Shown: positions 1 through 6,308 of the stretch, piece after piece
Layout: each line of letters begins with the position of its first letter
Position numbering within the stretch: the stretch's first letter is position 1
From: an uncultured Clostridium sp.
GTDB lineage: Bacteria > Bacillota > Clostridia > Lachnospirales > Lachnospiraceae
Direction of reading: 5' to 3'
DNA length: 6,423 nt
NCBI GenBank assembly: GCA_900541315.1
Contig: UQJF01000150.1
Span: 1 to 6,423, forward strand
Translations under genes and position numbers: made by a program
Notes under the pieces: model-generated
Databases searched by the model: none
The model's input: only the letters and a program-made list of their open reading frames with translations
Told to the model about the DNA's origin: nothing

Positions 1-48
1 CGAGATGTAGCTCCGTCTCGTGGGCTCGGAGATGTGTATAAGAGACAG
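1..48 (+). other. Illumina Nextera adapter with i7 index (assembly artefact)
   Basis: This is synthetic library sequence, not genome. Bases 1-6 (CGAGAT) match the 3' end of the P7 oligo. Bases 7-14 (GTAGCTCC) fill the place of an 8-nt i7 index; its reverse complement GGAGCTAC is, from memory, Nextera XT v2 index N718. Bases 15-29 are GTCTCGTGGGCTCGG and bases 30-48 are the 19-bp Tn5 mosaic end AGATGTGTATAAGAGACAG. Together 15-48 are the Nextera read-2 transposase adapter. Genomic sequence starts at base 49 inside minD. Untrimmed adapter read-through was assembled onto the contig end. The minD truncation is therefore technical, and a mosaic-end match here must not be read as a natural transposon. 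Confidence 0.97.
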
Positions 49-332
49 GATTTATCCCGTGTCTGCGCTGCGGGCAGAAGGTAAAGGTTTGGATATCTTT
101 TGTCTCTTATCAGGGCCTGCTTCATACGGCAGTTTCCTTCTGCAACATCTACCAGATTATAGACAATGCGGTTTTCCAGTCCCATGACAACGTCCAGGTT
201 TCTCAGGCCGATATCAGTATCGATGAGTACGACCTTTTTTCCAAGGACTGCCAGTCCTGTTCCTACATTTGCAGAAGTAGTGGTCTTTCCTACCCCGCCT
301 TTTCCAGAAGTGATCACAATGACTTCACTCAT
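49..332 (-). CDS. minD: Septum site-determining ATPase MinD, N-terminal part (3' end cut by contig end)
   Basis: MinD is a membrane-cycling ParA/MinD-family ATPase that recruits MinC to the membrane and, where MinE is present, is released by it; this keeps FtsZ rings off the poles. Seen here are 94 codons plus two bases, read from ATG at 332. The start [18 protein letters not shown] carries the deviant Walker A motif (KGGVGKT, residues 11-17) with the signature lysine at 11. It is followed by the [10 protein letters not shown] stretch at residues 38-47 and a VMGLENR-type segment typical of bacterial MinD. The start is supported by GGAGG (bases 340-344), 7 nt upstream. Walker B, the later switch region and the C-terminal amphipathic membrane helix lie beyond the break, as would minE if present. 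It follows minC after a 104-bp gap. The truncation is an assembly effect, not a pseudogene. Confidence 0.95.
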
Positions 333-371
333 AGGAGAACCTCCAGAAAAATTAAGATTTGATACTCTACC

Positions 372-391
372 AATTTATTGTACATTAAATT
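372..391. promoter_or_regulatory. Near-perfect 20-bp palindrome with possible -10 box in the minC-minD gap
   Basis: The 104-bp gap between minC and minD (333-436) is very AT-rich; I count about 22% GC for 345-436. At 372-391 lies AATTTA, T, TGTACA, T, TAAATT, which is palindromic at 18 of 20 positions and centred on TGTACA. On the minus strand a possible -10 box TACAAT (377-382) sits inside it, 44 bases before the minD start codon, but no good -35 hexamer is found 16-18 bp upstream. It could be an operator or promoter allowing separate minD expression. It could also be chance in AT-rich DNA. I see no hairpin plus T-run that would act as a terminator after minC. Confidence 0.3.
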
Positions 392-436
392 ACGCAAATT
401 TACCAGTATTTTTTTAGATTCAGAGAAAATTATTAC

Positions 437-1102
437 CTATATATCCAATAGGCTGCTAAGAAAAGGCTTTTTTAGAGGAAATATCTTTAATTTGCCTTCT
501 TCTACAGATGCCATCATCGTTCCTTTTCCAAAACGGCGGTTTTTCTCATTAAAACGGCTGGTATGATCTGCGATGCGCAGCTGCAGCGGGGACATGGAAA
601 ATGCAAGGATCACAGCCTGGTCATTTCCTGCTGCCCCGGCTGTGACGGTTCCCTTTAATTCTCCTAAAATGATCACATTTCCCTTGGCAGTGACCCGGGC
701 TCCATGCTCTACATCACCGATGATCACAATGCTGGCTTCGGATTCTAAAGCGTCACCTCTTTTTAAGGTTCCACGGTAAAACTGGCCGGTCTGTGCGCTT
801 AATTCCATTAATTTTTCATTTAGTGCTTTTTCGCAGCGGTCATTTCGTTCCCCGTCTGTATCTAGCAGGCAGAGGATCTGAAGCTGGGAATTTTCTGTGA
901 TAGTATTTACGATCTGAAATTCTTCTTCTGGCGTAAGAGACCGCCCTTCTAAGGTAAGTGTCATCTGGGCACTGCCCCAGAAACGGGCGCTGTCCCCAAA
1001 CTTTTTTGCCACGCTGGCGAGAAGTTCAGCAAAAGGCATGTCCGGATTTAGGATCACCGTCATACCTGCTTTGCTACTTTTGATCACGATTCCATCCTGC
1101 AT
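437..1102 (-). CDS. minC: Septum site-determining protein MinC (FtsZ assembly inhibitor)
   Basis: MinC blocks FtsZ polymerisation and acts at the membrane when bound to MinD. The product is 221 aa, a normal length for the family. Residues 1 to about 85 form the N-terminal FtsZ-inhibiting domain. Residues 108-181 are the C-terminal beta-helix domain, recognised from FYRGTLKRGD, IVIIGDVEHGARVTAKGNVIILGELKGT (given in two parts: 125-138 and 139-142) and QLRIAD. The frame is open 10 codons further upstream, to an ATG at 1132. I chose the ATG at 1102 because AGAGGTGG lies 7 nt before it and the upstream ATG overlaps the mrdA stop without a good ribosome binding site. The motif usually written RSGQ, linked to MinD binding, reads KRGD here (residues 114-117). 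The gene follows mrdA by 29 bp and precedes minD, as in other Firmicutes mre-min clusters. Confidence 0.93.
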   Translation of the reverse strand: MQDGIVIKSSKAGMTVILNPDMPFAELLASVAKKFGDSARFWGSAQMTLTLEGRSLTPEEEFQIVNTITENSQLQILCLLDTDGERNDRCEKALNEKLMELSAQTGQFYRGTLKRGDALESEASIVIIGDVEHGARVTAKGNVIILGELKGTVTAGAAGNDQAVILAFSMSPLQLRIADHTSRFNEKNRRFGKGTMMASVEEGKLKIFPLKKPFLSSLLDI

Positions 1103-1109
1103 ACTCGAT

Positions 1110-1117
1110 CCACCTCT
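1110..1117 (-). promoter_or_regulatory. Ribosome binding site that fixes the minC start
   Basis: The minus strand reads AGAGGTGG here, followed by a 7-nt spacer and ATG at 1102-1100. It lies in the 29-bp gap after the mrdA stop and supports the 221-aa form of MinC over the longer reading from 1132. Confidence 0.75.
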
Positions 1118-1131
1118 TTTTACATGTAACA

Positions 1132-4065
1132 TTAATCTCCAACAGTCACATTGGATACGCTGGAAGCTCCGGAACCTAAAACCTGTTCCAGCGTGGTATA
1201 ACCATAGTAATACTCATAAACTTTTTTGCCAAGTGTAGCTGCATTGGTTCCAGCATATCCATAAGGGATATTTACTGTCACTGCGATTTCCGGATTGCTG
1301 TATGGAGCAAAGGAAACGAAGAACGCATGGTTGGCGCGGCTTCGGTCTTCCTGGGCAGTACCGGTTTTTCCAGCAACTTCTACCGGACTTCCGGAGAAAA
1401 CGGATTTTGCAGAACCATCAGTAACAACGCGGCGGATACCAGCCTGGACTGCATCCCAGGTACTGTCTGCTGCATCTACATGGGAGCTGACTGCAGGTGT
1501 ATAATCTGTGATCAGATTACCATCGGAGTCAGTCAGTTTATCAAGTAAGCTTAATTCAAATACCGTTCCCCGGTTGGCAACGGCTGAAATGTAACGGGAC
1601 AGCTGTACATTGTTATAGGAGTTAGTTCCCTGGCCCATAGCAGAACGTTCCGGGTCCTCTGTGGTAAGATGAGGCTCTGTTTCTGGAAGCTCTACACCGG
1701 AAGTGTGGTCCAAGCCAAACATACTGGCATATTTGCGGATCGTAGAAAGCCCCTTTTCAGGAGAATAGGTACCGTCAGCGGTCATACTTAGACGATGTCC
1801 AAGTTCTGCAAATACTACGTTGCAGGAGTTCTGGATACCGGTTATGATATCTTCTGTTCCATGTCTTCCCGGAAATATCCAGCAGTTGATAGGCGGATTA
1901 GCCTGATCATAAACACCGGTGCAGTCAATGGTATCTGTTAAAGAGATAACACCTTCTTCCAGTGCCGCAATGGCTGTAATGGGTTTAAAAGTAGAACCAG
2001 GAGCCTTGATCGCCTGAGTGGCATTGTTGTATAGTGGATTGGACATATCACTTTGCAATTTTGCAAAGTAAGCTGCATCCACGCTTCCGGACATACGGTT
2101 GTTATCATAACTTGGATAGGAAACCAGGGCGCGGATCTCACCGGTGCGTACATCGGTCACAACACAGCCGGCAGTACAGGGATCCAGTGCTAACTGGGCC
2201 GGTGTCAGCTCCAGGTTGGATATTTTACTTTTAATAAAATTGTAGGTATAAGCACTGTCTCCCATAGCCAGCCCGGCTCTTGCCTGTGGATCGTTCTTTA
2301 GTACACCCTGGGAGAAAAGAGCCAGGCACAGCCAGTTTCCCGGGATCACATTATCATTGATCAGGTAACGGAACATACGTTTGGTAAAACGCTTATCATC
2401 CTGAAGCCTGGTAATGATATAATCTACCAGCTGAATGTAAATATCGTCGGCATTGGAATATTTACTGGTGGAGTCTAATTTTGTAGTATCTACCCAGCTG
2501 GCTGCAATACCGCTGTAAATATAATCCCGCAGACTTACAGTACCGGCCTTCCAGGATTGATATGGGGCAGAATTCTGGTCGATCTTATCCGGCAGGACGA
2601 TACCGCAGCTATCGGAAGATAAAAAGCTGTAGATATAGTTCATATAGCTTGCCATATCCTTTGGCAGATCATTTATATTAGAAGCGTGATCGCTTAAAAG
2701 CTCATTCCGTATATTGGTAAGGATCTGGTCTCTGGAAGCTGTGTATGCCCGGTAGATCTGTTTTTCAATATCAGAAGCATTTTCTGCTGCCATGGCATCT
2801 AAGGAAAGGACATTATTGTTGATCAGCTGATAGTAAGCATTTTTTACAGGGATTGGTTTTTTAGAACCATCTTTTATAGTTGCCGGGTCAATATCTTCAT
2901 TTACAAGGAATTTGGTGATAATGCCGGCTAACTGCTGTTCTACCAGATTGTAAGTGGCAATCTGCAGATCACGGTCAATGGTCAGGTAAATATCATTTCC
3001 AGCCTGGGCATCCTGTTGTTCAATGATCTCCCTTGGACGTCCCATATTGTCTACATACATGCGGGTATAGCCTTTTTCACCCTGAAGCTCCAGCTCCATG
3101 GATTTTTCGATGCCAATACGCCCTACAATATCATTTAAGTCATATTTTTCTACTTCATCTGCTGATTCAGAGCTGGCAGTGTTCTGGGAAGCCCGCCAGT
3201 TTTCATTTAAATTGTGGATCTGGTCTTCCTGTACTTTACCGGTGTAGCCAATGATAGGGGCAAAATAAAGGCTGTCATTGTATACACGGATAGAGGACTG
3301 TTCAATGGAAACACCTTTTAGGTCAGCAGCATTCTCATTGATCTCAGTCATTGTCTCCTGGCTGATATTGGTAGCCACTGTAGTACTTTCATATTTCTGG
3401 AACCGGGTCAGCTCCATGGTATAGATGATATTGATCATGTCAAGGGCTGTCTGGTCGGATAGTTCCACAGGATTTCCGTCAGCATCTTTCATATCTGTCA
3501 GCTTATACCCCTGACGTGTAGCTCCTTTTTTTAACTCAAAGGCTTCTCTTGCAGTTATATCTGAAGGATATTTTCCAGTATCATCATCTAACTGCTGGGA
3601 AGAAATGCCATAAAAGTTCAATAAAAAACGCTTTTTTGCAGCATTGGAGGTACTGGTAAAATACATCTGCCCGTTCTCATCCAGTGCTATCTCAAATTTG
3701 CCGTCGATCTTCTCTCCCCTGCGCTCCAAAATGCTTACAAGACGGTAAATCATGGCATTCCGGTCAACTGCTTTTGGATAATCGCCCAGATCCTGAATGG
3801 CAACTGCGTAGGCCAGTTGGTTATAAGCCAGCAGATTTCCATTGTGGTCATAAATATTGCCCCTTGTGCCGGGAGTAGTCACCAGCTTTTCCGTACGCTG
3901 CATATAGCTTTCCTGATAGGAGCTTCCATCCAGGATCTGCATGCGGAACAGTTTGCAGATTAGACCGGTAAACATGAGGGTAAATATAACTGCCAGGGCA
4001 AAAAGGCGCGATGTAATAAGTTTTTTAAGAAATTCCCTGGTTACTTCCAGCAATTCATCAAACAA
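1132..4065 (-). CDS. mrdA: Class B penicillin-binding protein 2 (elongation transpeptidase) with large clostridial insert
   Basis: PBP2 cross-links peptidoglycan during cell elongation, working outside the membrane with RodA, MreC and MreD. In the 977-aa product I see a short cytoplasmic tail, one membrane anchor at about residues 20-42, and a dimerisation/pedestal domain containing RGNIYDHNG (68-76). The penicillin-binding domain has all three active-site motifs: STFK with catalytic Ser691 and Lys694, SCN at 747-749 and KTG at 900-902. About 245 extra residues (roughly 383-628) separate NDIYLTIDRDLQ from CVVTDVRTGEIRALVSYPSYD, segments that lie close together in E. coli PBP2 (633 aa). Cys715, Cys728 and His735 precede SCN and resemble the zinc site described for C. 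difficile PBPs. The start is TTG at 4065, 9 nt after GGAGAG and overlapping the mreD stop by 8 bp; a TTG at 4089 in the same frame, giving 985 aa, has a weaker binding site. A SpoVD-like role is less likely given the mre context. Confidence 0.93.
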   Translation of the reverse strand: MFDELLEVTREFLKKLITSRLFALAVIFTLMFTGLICKLFRMQILDGSSYQESYMQRTEKLVTTPGTRGNIYDHNGNLLAYNQLAYAVAIQDLGDYPKAVDRNAMIYRLVSILERRGEKIDGKFEIALDENGQMYFTSTSNAAKKRFLLNFYGISSQQLDDDTGKYPSDITAREAFELKKGATRQGYKLTDMKDADGNPVELSDQTALDMINIIYTMELTRFQKYESTTVATNISQETMTEINENAADLKGVSIEQSSIRVYNDSLYFAPIIGYTGKVQEDQIHNLNENWRASQNTASSESADEVEKYDLNDIVGRIGIEKSMELELQGEKGYTRMYVDNMGRPREIIEQQDAQAGNDIYLTIDRDLQIATYNLVEQQLAGIITKFLVNEDIDPATIKDGSKKPIPVKNAYYQLINNNVLSLDAMAAENASDIEKQIYRAYTASRDQILTNIRNELLSDHASNINDLPKDMASYMNYIYSFLSSDSCGIVLPDKIDQNSAPYQSWKAGTVSLRDYIYSGIAASWVDTTKLDSTSKYSNADDIYIQLVDYIITRLQDDKRFTKRMFRYLINDNVIPGNWLCLALFSQGVLKNDPQARAGLAMGDSAYTYNFIKSKISNLELTPAQLALDPCTAGCVVTDVRTGEIRALVSYPSYDNNRMSGSVDAAYFAKLQSDMSNPLYNNATQAIKAPGSTFKPITAIAALEEGVISLTDTIDCTGVYDQANPPINCWIFPGRHGTEDIITGIQNSCNVVFAELGHRLSMTADGTYSPEKGLSTIRKYASMFGLDHTSGVELPETEPHLTTEDPERSAMGQGTNSYNNVQLSRYISAVANRGTVFELSLLDKLTDSDGNLITDYTPAVSSHVDAADSTWDAVQAGIRRVVTDGSAKSVFSGSPVEVAGKTGTAQEDRSRANHAFFVSFAPYSNPEIAVTVNIPYGYAGTNAATLGKKVYEYYYGYTTLEQVLGSGASSVSNVTVGD

Positions 4066-4591
4066 TGGTGGTATCTCTCCTTTTTCCAATATCTTCCAGC
4101 CGTCTGCTGGCTGAAAGGAACAGACGGTATACTAACAGGGTGGTCACAGCTGTAAATATGATCTCCGGCAGCATGATCTTGATAAAATAATAAGGCAGAT
4201 TTAGACGCCCTCGGATCAGGAATCGAAATATATAAATATACAGACTGTACCAAAGACCGTTTACAACGCTTAAGATCAGAGGCAGTGTAATATAGTCTTC
4301 GTAATAATATCTGGTAAAAATACCGTTGAAATAGCCGATATAGACGTAGATCAGTGTATAAAAACCGAAAGGCCCGCTGTAGAAAAGATCCAGCAGCAGA
4401 CCTGACAAAATACCATAAAACATGCCTGCATTCCGTCCGTGGATAAAACCAAAGGAAAAAGTGAGGATCAAAAGCAGGTTAGGCGTTGCTGCCAGAAATG
4501 GCAGCAGGGGGAATACACAGTTCTGTACAGTAAAGGCCAGAAGGATCAATAAGATATTTAATAAGATCTGTTTGACTTTTCCGTTGTTCAC
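4058..4591 (-). CDS. mreD: Rod shape-determining membrane protein MreD
   Basis: MreD is an integral membrane component of the cell-elongation complex and interacts with MreC. The 177-aa product is almost entirely hydrophobic, with about six membrane segments near residues 8-28, 36-52, 55-71, 74-92, 102-125 and 138-160. The conserved family-like stretch GILSGLLLDLFYSGPFGFYT lies at 60-79. The C-terminus is short, basic and cytoplasmic-looking (SRRLEDIGKRRD). The start is GTG at 4591, preceded by GAGGAGG with a 7-nt spacer; it overlaps the mreC stop as GTGA. Length matches the usual 160-180 aa. The sequence of MreD proteins is poorly conserved, so the call rests on length, hydrophobic pattern, that motif and its place between mreC and PBP2. 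Confidence 0.9.
   Translation of the reverse strand: MNNGKVKQILLNILLILLAFTVQNCVFPLLPFLAATPNLLLILTFSFGFIHGRNAGMFYGILSGLLLDLFYSGPFGFYTLIYVYIGYFNGIFTRYYYEDYITLPLILSVVNGLWYSLYIYIFRFLIRGRLNLPYYFIKIMLPEIIFTAVTTLLVYRLFLSASRRLEDIGKRRDTTIV
4075..4083 (-). promoter_or_regulatory. Ribosome binding site for mrdA inside the mreD 3' end
   Basis: The minus strand reads AAAGGAGAG, with 9 nt between GGAGAG and a TTG codon at 4065-4063. It lies within the last codons of mreD, so ribosomes finishing mreD are well placed to restart. It favours the TTG at 4065 over the in-frame TTG at 4089, although the spacing is slightly long. Confidence 0.55.
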
Positions 4592-5436
4592 TGTCCAGCC
4601 TCCTCATTATTACTGTTTTTCAGATCTGTGAGTATCAGTACTTCCTGAAGATTGTCAAAATCAGCTGCCGGGATCAGATAACCTGACTGGGTCAGGTGAT
4701 CCGGATCAATGGACACATCTACTGCATAACCGATGAGAATGCCGGGCAGATATTTAGTACTGATATTGGAAGTAATGATCTGGTCTCCGTTTCTAAGGAC
4801 GGCATCCCTTGAAAAATCAGTCAGCTTCAGTCTTCCCTGCTCATAAAGGGTAAGATCACCTGCAACGATACAGTTATAGGAAGAATCAAGGGACATAGCG
4901 CCTACACGGCTGGAGTCATCAATAATAGAACGGACTGTGGCATAATTGGCGCCTACGTCAGTAACGATGCCTACCAGACCGCCGTCTGCTACTACGTTCA
5001 TATCCACAGCTATCCCGTCTGCAGAGCCTTTATTAATGCGGAATACCTGGAACCATTTTTCAGAATCCCTGGCAATGACTCTGGCACCGATTTTATTATA
5101 TTGCATATATTGCTGGTCTAACTGATAAAGCTGACGAAGACGGTTTAACTCAAACTGTTCTGCCTGAAGCCTGTTGTTTTCTTCTGTGAGAAGTGCCACC
5201 TGGTCTTTTAAAGATTCGTTTTCTGCTAAAGCTTTCTTTAATTTTCCGTAATCGGTGATCTCATTGTAGAGCCCGGTACCTACCTTGTTGACGCCAGACT
5301 GGATGGGGATTAGAAAATAACCTACACCGGTGCGCAGAGGCTCCATAATGCCGTCTTTTAAAGATGTGATACCAATGAGCAGGATACAGAAGGCTGTAAG
5401 ACCTGCCAGTATATATTTGCTGCGTTTTGATTCCAT
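4588..5436 (-). CDS. mreC: Rod shape-determining protein MreC
   Basis: MreC is a single-pass membrane protein that forms an extracytoplasmic scaffold and activates the elongation PBP2-RodA pair. The 282-aa product has a basic start (MESKRSK), a membrane segment at about 8-25, a coiled coil at about 62-107 (KLKKALAENESLKDQ and on) and the paired beta-barrel domain at about 115-272. Family-like stretches include VIARDSEKWFQVFRINKGS (121-139), GLVGIVTDVG and GDQIITSNISTKYLPGILIG. I chose ATG at 5436 because the product then begins just before the membrane helix, as in other MreCs. AAAGGA lies 12 nt upstream, a weak, long-spaced site. A frame-compatible ATG at 5487 would add 17 residues and has no binding site. 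The usual mreB is not found between it and radC. Confidence 0.93.
   Translation of the reverse strand: MESKRSKYILAGLTAFCILLIGITSLKDGIMEPLRTGVGYFLIPIQSGVNKVGTGLYNEITDYGKLKKALAENESLKDQVALLTEENNRLQAEQFELNRLRQLYQLDQQYMQYNKIGARVIARDSEKWFQVFRINKGSADGIAVDMNVVADGGLVGIVTDVGANYATVRSIIDDSSRVGAMSLDSSYNCIVAGDLTLYEQGRLKLTDFSRDAVLRNGDQIITSNISTKYLPGILIGYAVDVSIDPDHLTQSGYLIPAADFDNLQEVLILTDLKNSNNEEAGQ
4599..4605 (-). promoter_or_regulatory. Ribosome binding site for the GTG start of mreD
   Basis: The minus strand reads GAGGAGG, followed by 7 nt and GTG at 4591-4589. It lies in the last codons of mreC (encoding part of NEEAGQ), and the start and stop overlap as GTGA. This supports translational coupling of mreC and mreD. 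Confidence 0.75.
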
Positions 5437-5488
5437 GGATATCTGATTTCCTTTACCTGTAAAACATGTAGTAACGTGTATTGCCATA

Positions 5489-5507
5489 AGATCATGTTAC
5501 ATGATCT
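5489..5507. repeat. Perfect 8-bp inverted repeat around the radC stop codon
   Basis: AGATCATG and CATGATCT form a perfect 8-bp inverted repeat with a 3-nt loop. On the coding strand the loop is exactly the TAA stop codon of radC. No T-run follows on the minus strand (next bases TATGGC), so it does not look like an intrinsic terminator. It could be an mRNA hairpin that affects RNA stability or processing between radC and mreC, or a DNA-binding palindrome. Confidence 0.6.
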
Positions 5508-6225
5508 GCTGTTGTCTGAAACTTAGATAACGTTTATCTCCAATAATAATATGGTCCAGAAGGGAGATCCCTATTACATCTCCTGCTTCTTTTACCCGGC
5601 GTGTTAAAAGCAGATCCGATTCACTGGGAGATGGATCACCGCTGGGGTGGTTGTGGACCAGGATCATACTCACTGCAAGACTGCGAAGACCCTCAATGAG
5701 GATCTCTCTTGGAGTGATCACAGAAGCATTAACTGTGCCTTTAGATACCAAAAAATCACGTAAAAGGTTCTGTTTGGTATTTAAGAACATAACGTGGATC
5801 TCTTCCTGTTCTAAATGCCGCAGATCTTCCATATAATATTCGGCGATCTGCTCTGGCTGGGTGAAAGAAAGAACGGTTTCTTTGGTCTTATAATTCCAGA
5901 TGCGCCGGGAAAGTTCCCCGATACACATAAGCTGGGCACCTTTTACCATTCCAATGCCTTTGATACGGCAGTAATCTTTCAGGGAATGATGTAAAAGTCC
6001 TAAAAGACGGGTGCCATGACCTTCTAAAGCAAGTATGCTTCTGGCCAGTTCCAAAGATGTGGCATCTTTGGAACCAGTACGGATGATCACTGCTAAAAGC
6101 TCTTCATCTGTAAGGAACCTGGCTCCCTGTGTCAGGCATTTTTCATAAGGCCTGTCCTCTTTGGGCAGCTGTTTCATGGTCAGTTTCTGTACATTTTTTT
6201 CTGTTGTTTGGATCTTTTTTTTCAT
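5497..6225 (-). CDS. radC: RadC family JAB/MPN-domain protein
   Basis: RadC proteins pair an N-terminal helix-hairpin-helix-type region with a JAB1/MPN metalloprotease-like fold. The early link to DNA repair is doubtful, and the cellular role is unclear. The 242-aa product is close to the usual 220-230 aa plus a short basic N-terminal extension. The family start KQLPKEDRPYEK is at 18-29 and a helix-hairpin-helix-like GIGMVKGAQL is at 90-99. The JAMM motif reads HNHPSGDPSPSESD (191-204), with metal ligands expected at His191, His193 and Asp204 and Ser201 in place; Glu142 is a candidate for the upstream catalytic glutamate. The start is ATG at 6225, set by AGGAGG with a 5-nt spacer; the frame stays open to 6261 without a better site. 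It leads the mre-min cluster and may share its promoter. Confidence 0.95.
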   Translation of the reverse strand: MKKKIQTTEKNVQKLTMKQLPKEDRPYEKCLTQGARFLTDEELLAVIIRTGSKDATSLELARSILALEGHGTRLLGLLHHSLKDYCRIKGIGMVKGAQLMCIGELSRRIWNYKTKETVLSFTQPEQIAEYYMEDLRHLEQEEIHVMFLNTKQNLLRDFLVSKGTVNASVITPREILIEGLRSLAVSMILVHNHPSGDPSPSESDLLLTRRVKEAGDVIGISLLDHIIIGDKRYLSFRQQQIM

Positions 6226-6230
6226 TGCAT

Positions 6231-6236
6231 CCTCCT
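6231..6236 (-). promoter_or_regulatory. Ribosome binding site that fixes the radC start
   Basis: A perfect AGGAGG on the minus strand lies 5 nt before ATG 6225-6223. It decides against the ATG at 6261 and against the later ATG at residue 17, where homologues with a shorter N-terminus begin; neither has such a site. Confidence 0.8.
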
Positions 6237-6284
6237 GACTTAAGCACCTCTCCAAGTACATCTGTCAGAAGCAATGGAAAATAT

Positions 6285-6308
6285 TAGTACATTGAAAACG
6301 ATGTACTA
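6285..6308. promoter_or_regulatory. Operator-like inverted repeat upstream of radC
   Basis: TAGTACAT (6285-6292) and ATGTACTA (6301-6308) form a perfect 8+8 bp inverted repeat with an 8-bp spacer, a layout typical of a site for a dimeric repressor or activator. A further half-site AGTACAT occurs in direct orientation at 6255-6261, 31 bp away from the matching bases 6286-6292, which is close to three helix turns. The site lies 60-83 bp before the radC start codon and abuts a possible -10 box. It does not match the Firmicutes LexA box (GAAC-N4-GTTC). The regulator is unknown. Confidence 0.45.

Noticed and set aside
30..48. Tn5 mosaic end as a natural transposon end
   Set aside because: It is directly joined to the read-2 adapter, an index and the P7 tail, so it comes from library preparation.
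334..344. Hairpin hiding the minD ribosome binding site (GGAG, 3-nt loop, CTCC)
   Set aside because: A 4-bp stem is too short to claim regulation; the match follows largely from the GGAGG sequence itself.
573..779. Plus-strand open frame opposite minC
   Set aside because: It lies wholly antisense to a well-supported MinC domain, has no ribosome binding site and resembles no family; the same holds for the other plus-strand frames opposite mrdA, mreD and radC.
1132..4065. Frameshifted or fused gene because of the unusual PBP2 length
   Set aside because: The frame is continuous, all catalytic motifs are in order and long PBP2s with inserts are known in Clostridia.
4041..4253. Separate small protein on the minus strand overlapping mreD and mrdA
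   Set aside because: It is a shifted reading of the mreD coding sequence with no binding site or recognisable features.
5437..5487. Longer MreC starting at 5487
   Set aside because: No ribosome binding site precedes that ATG, and the extra 17 residues are not typical before the membrane anchor.
5489..5507. Intrinsic terminator after radC
   Set aside because: The stem is AT-rich enough to be weak and no T-run follows it on the coding strand.
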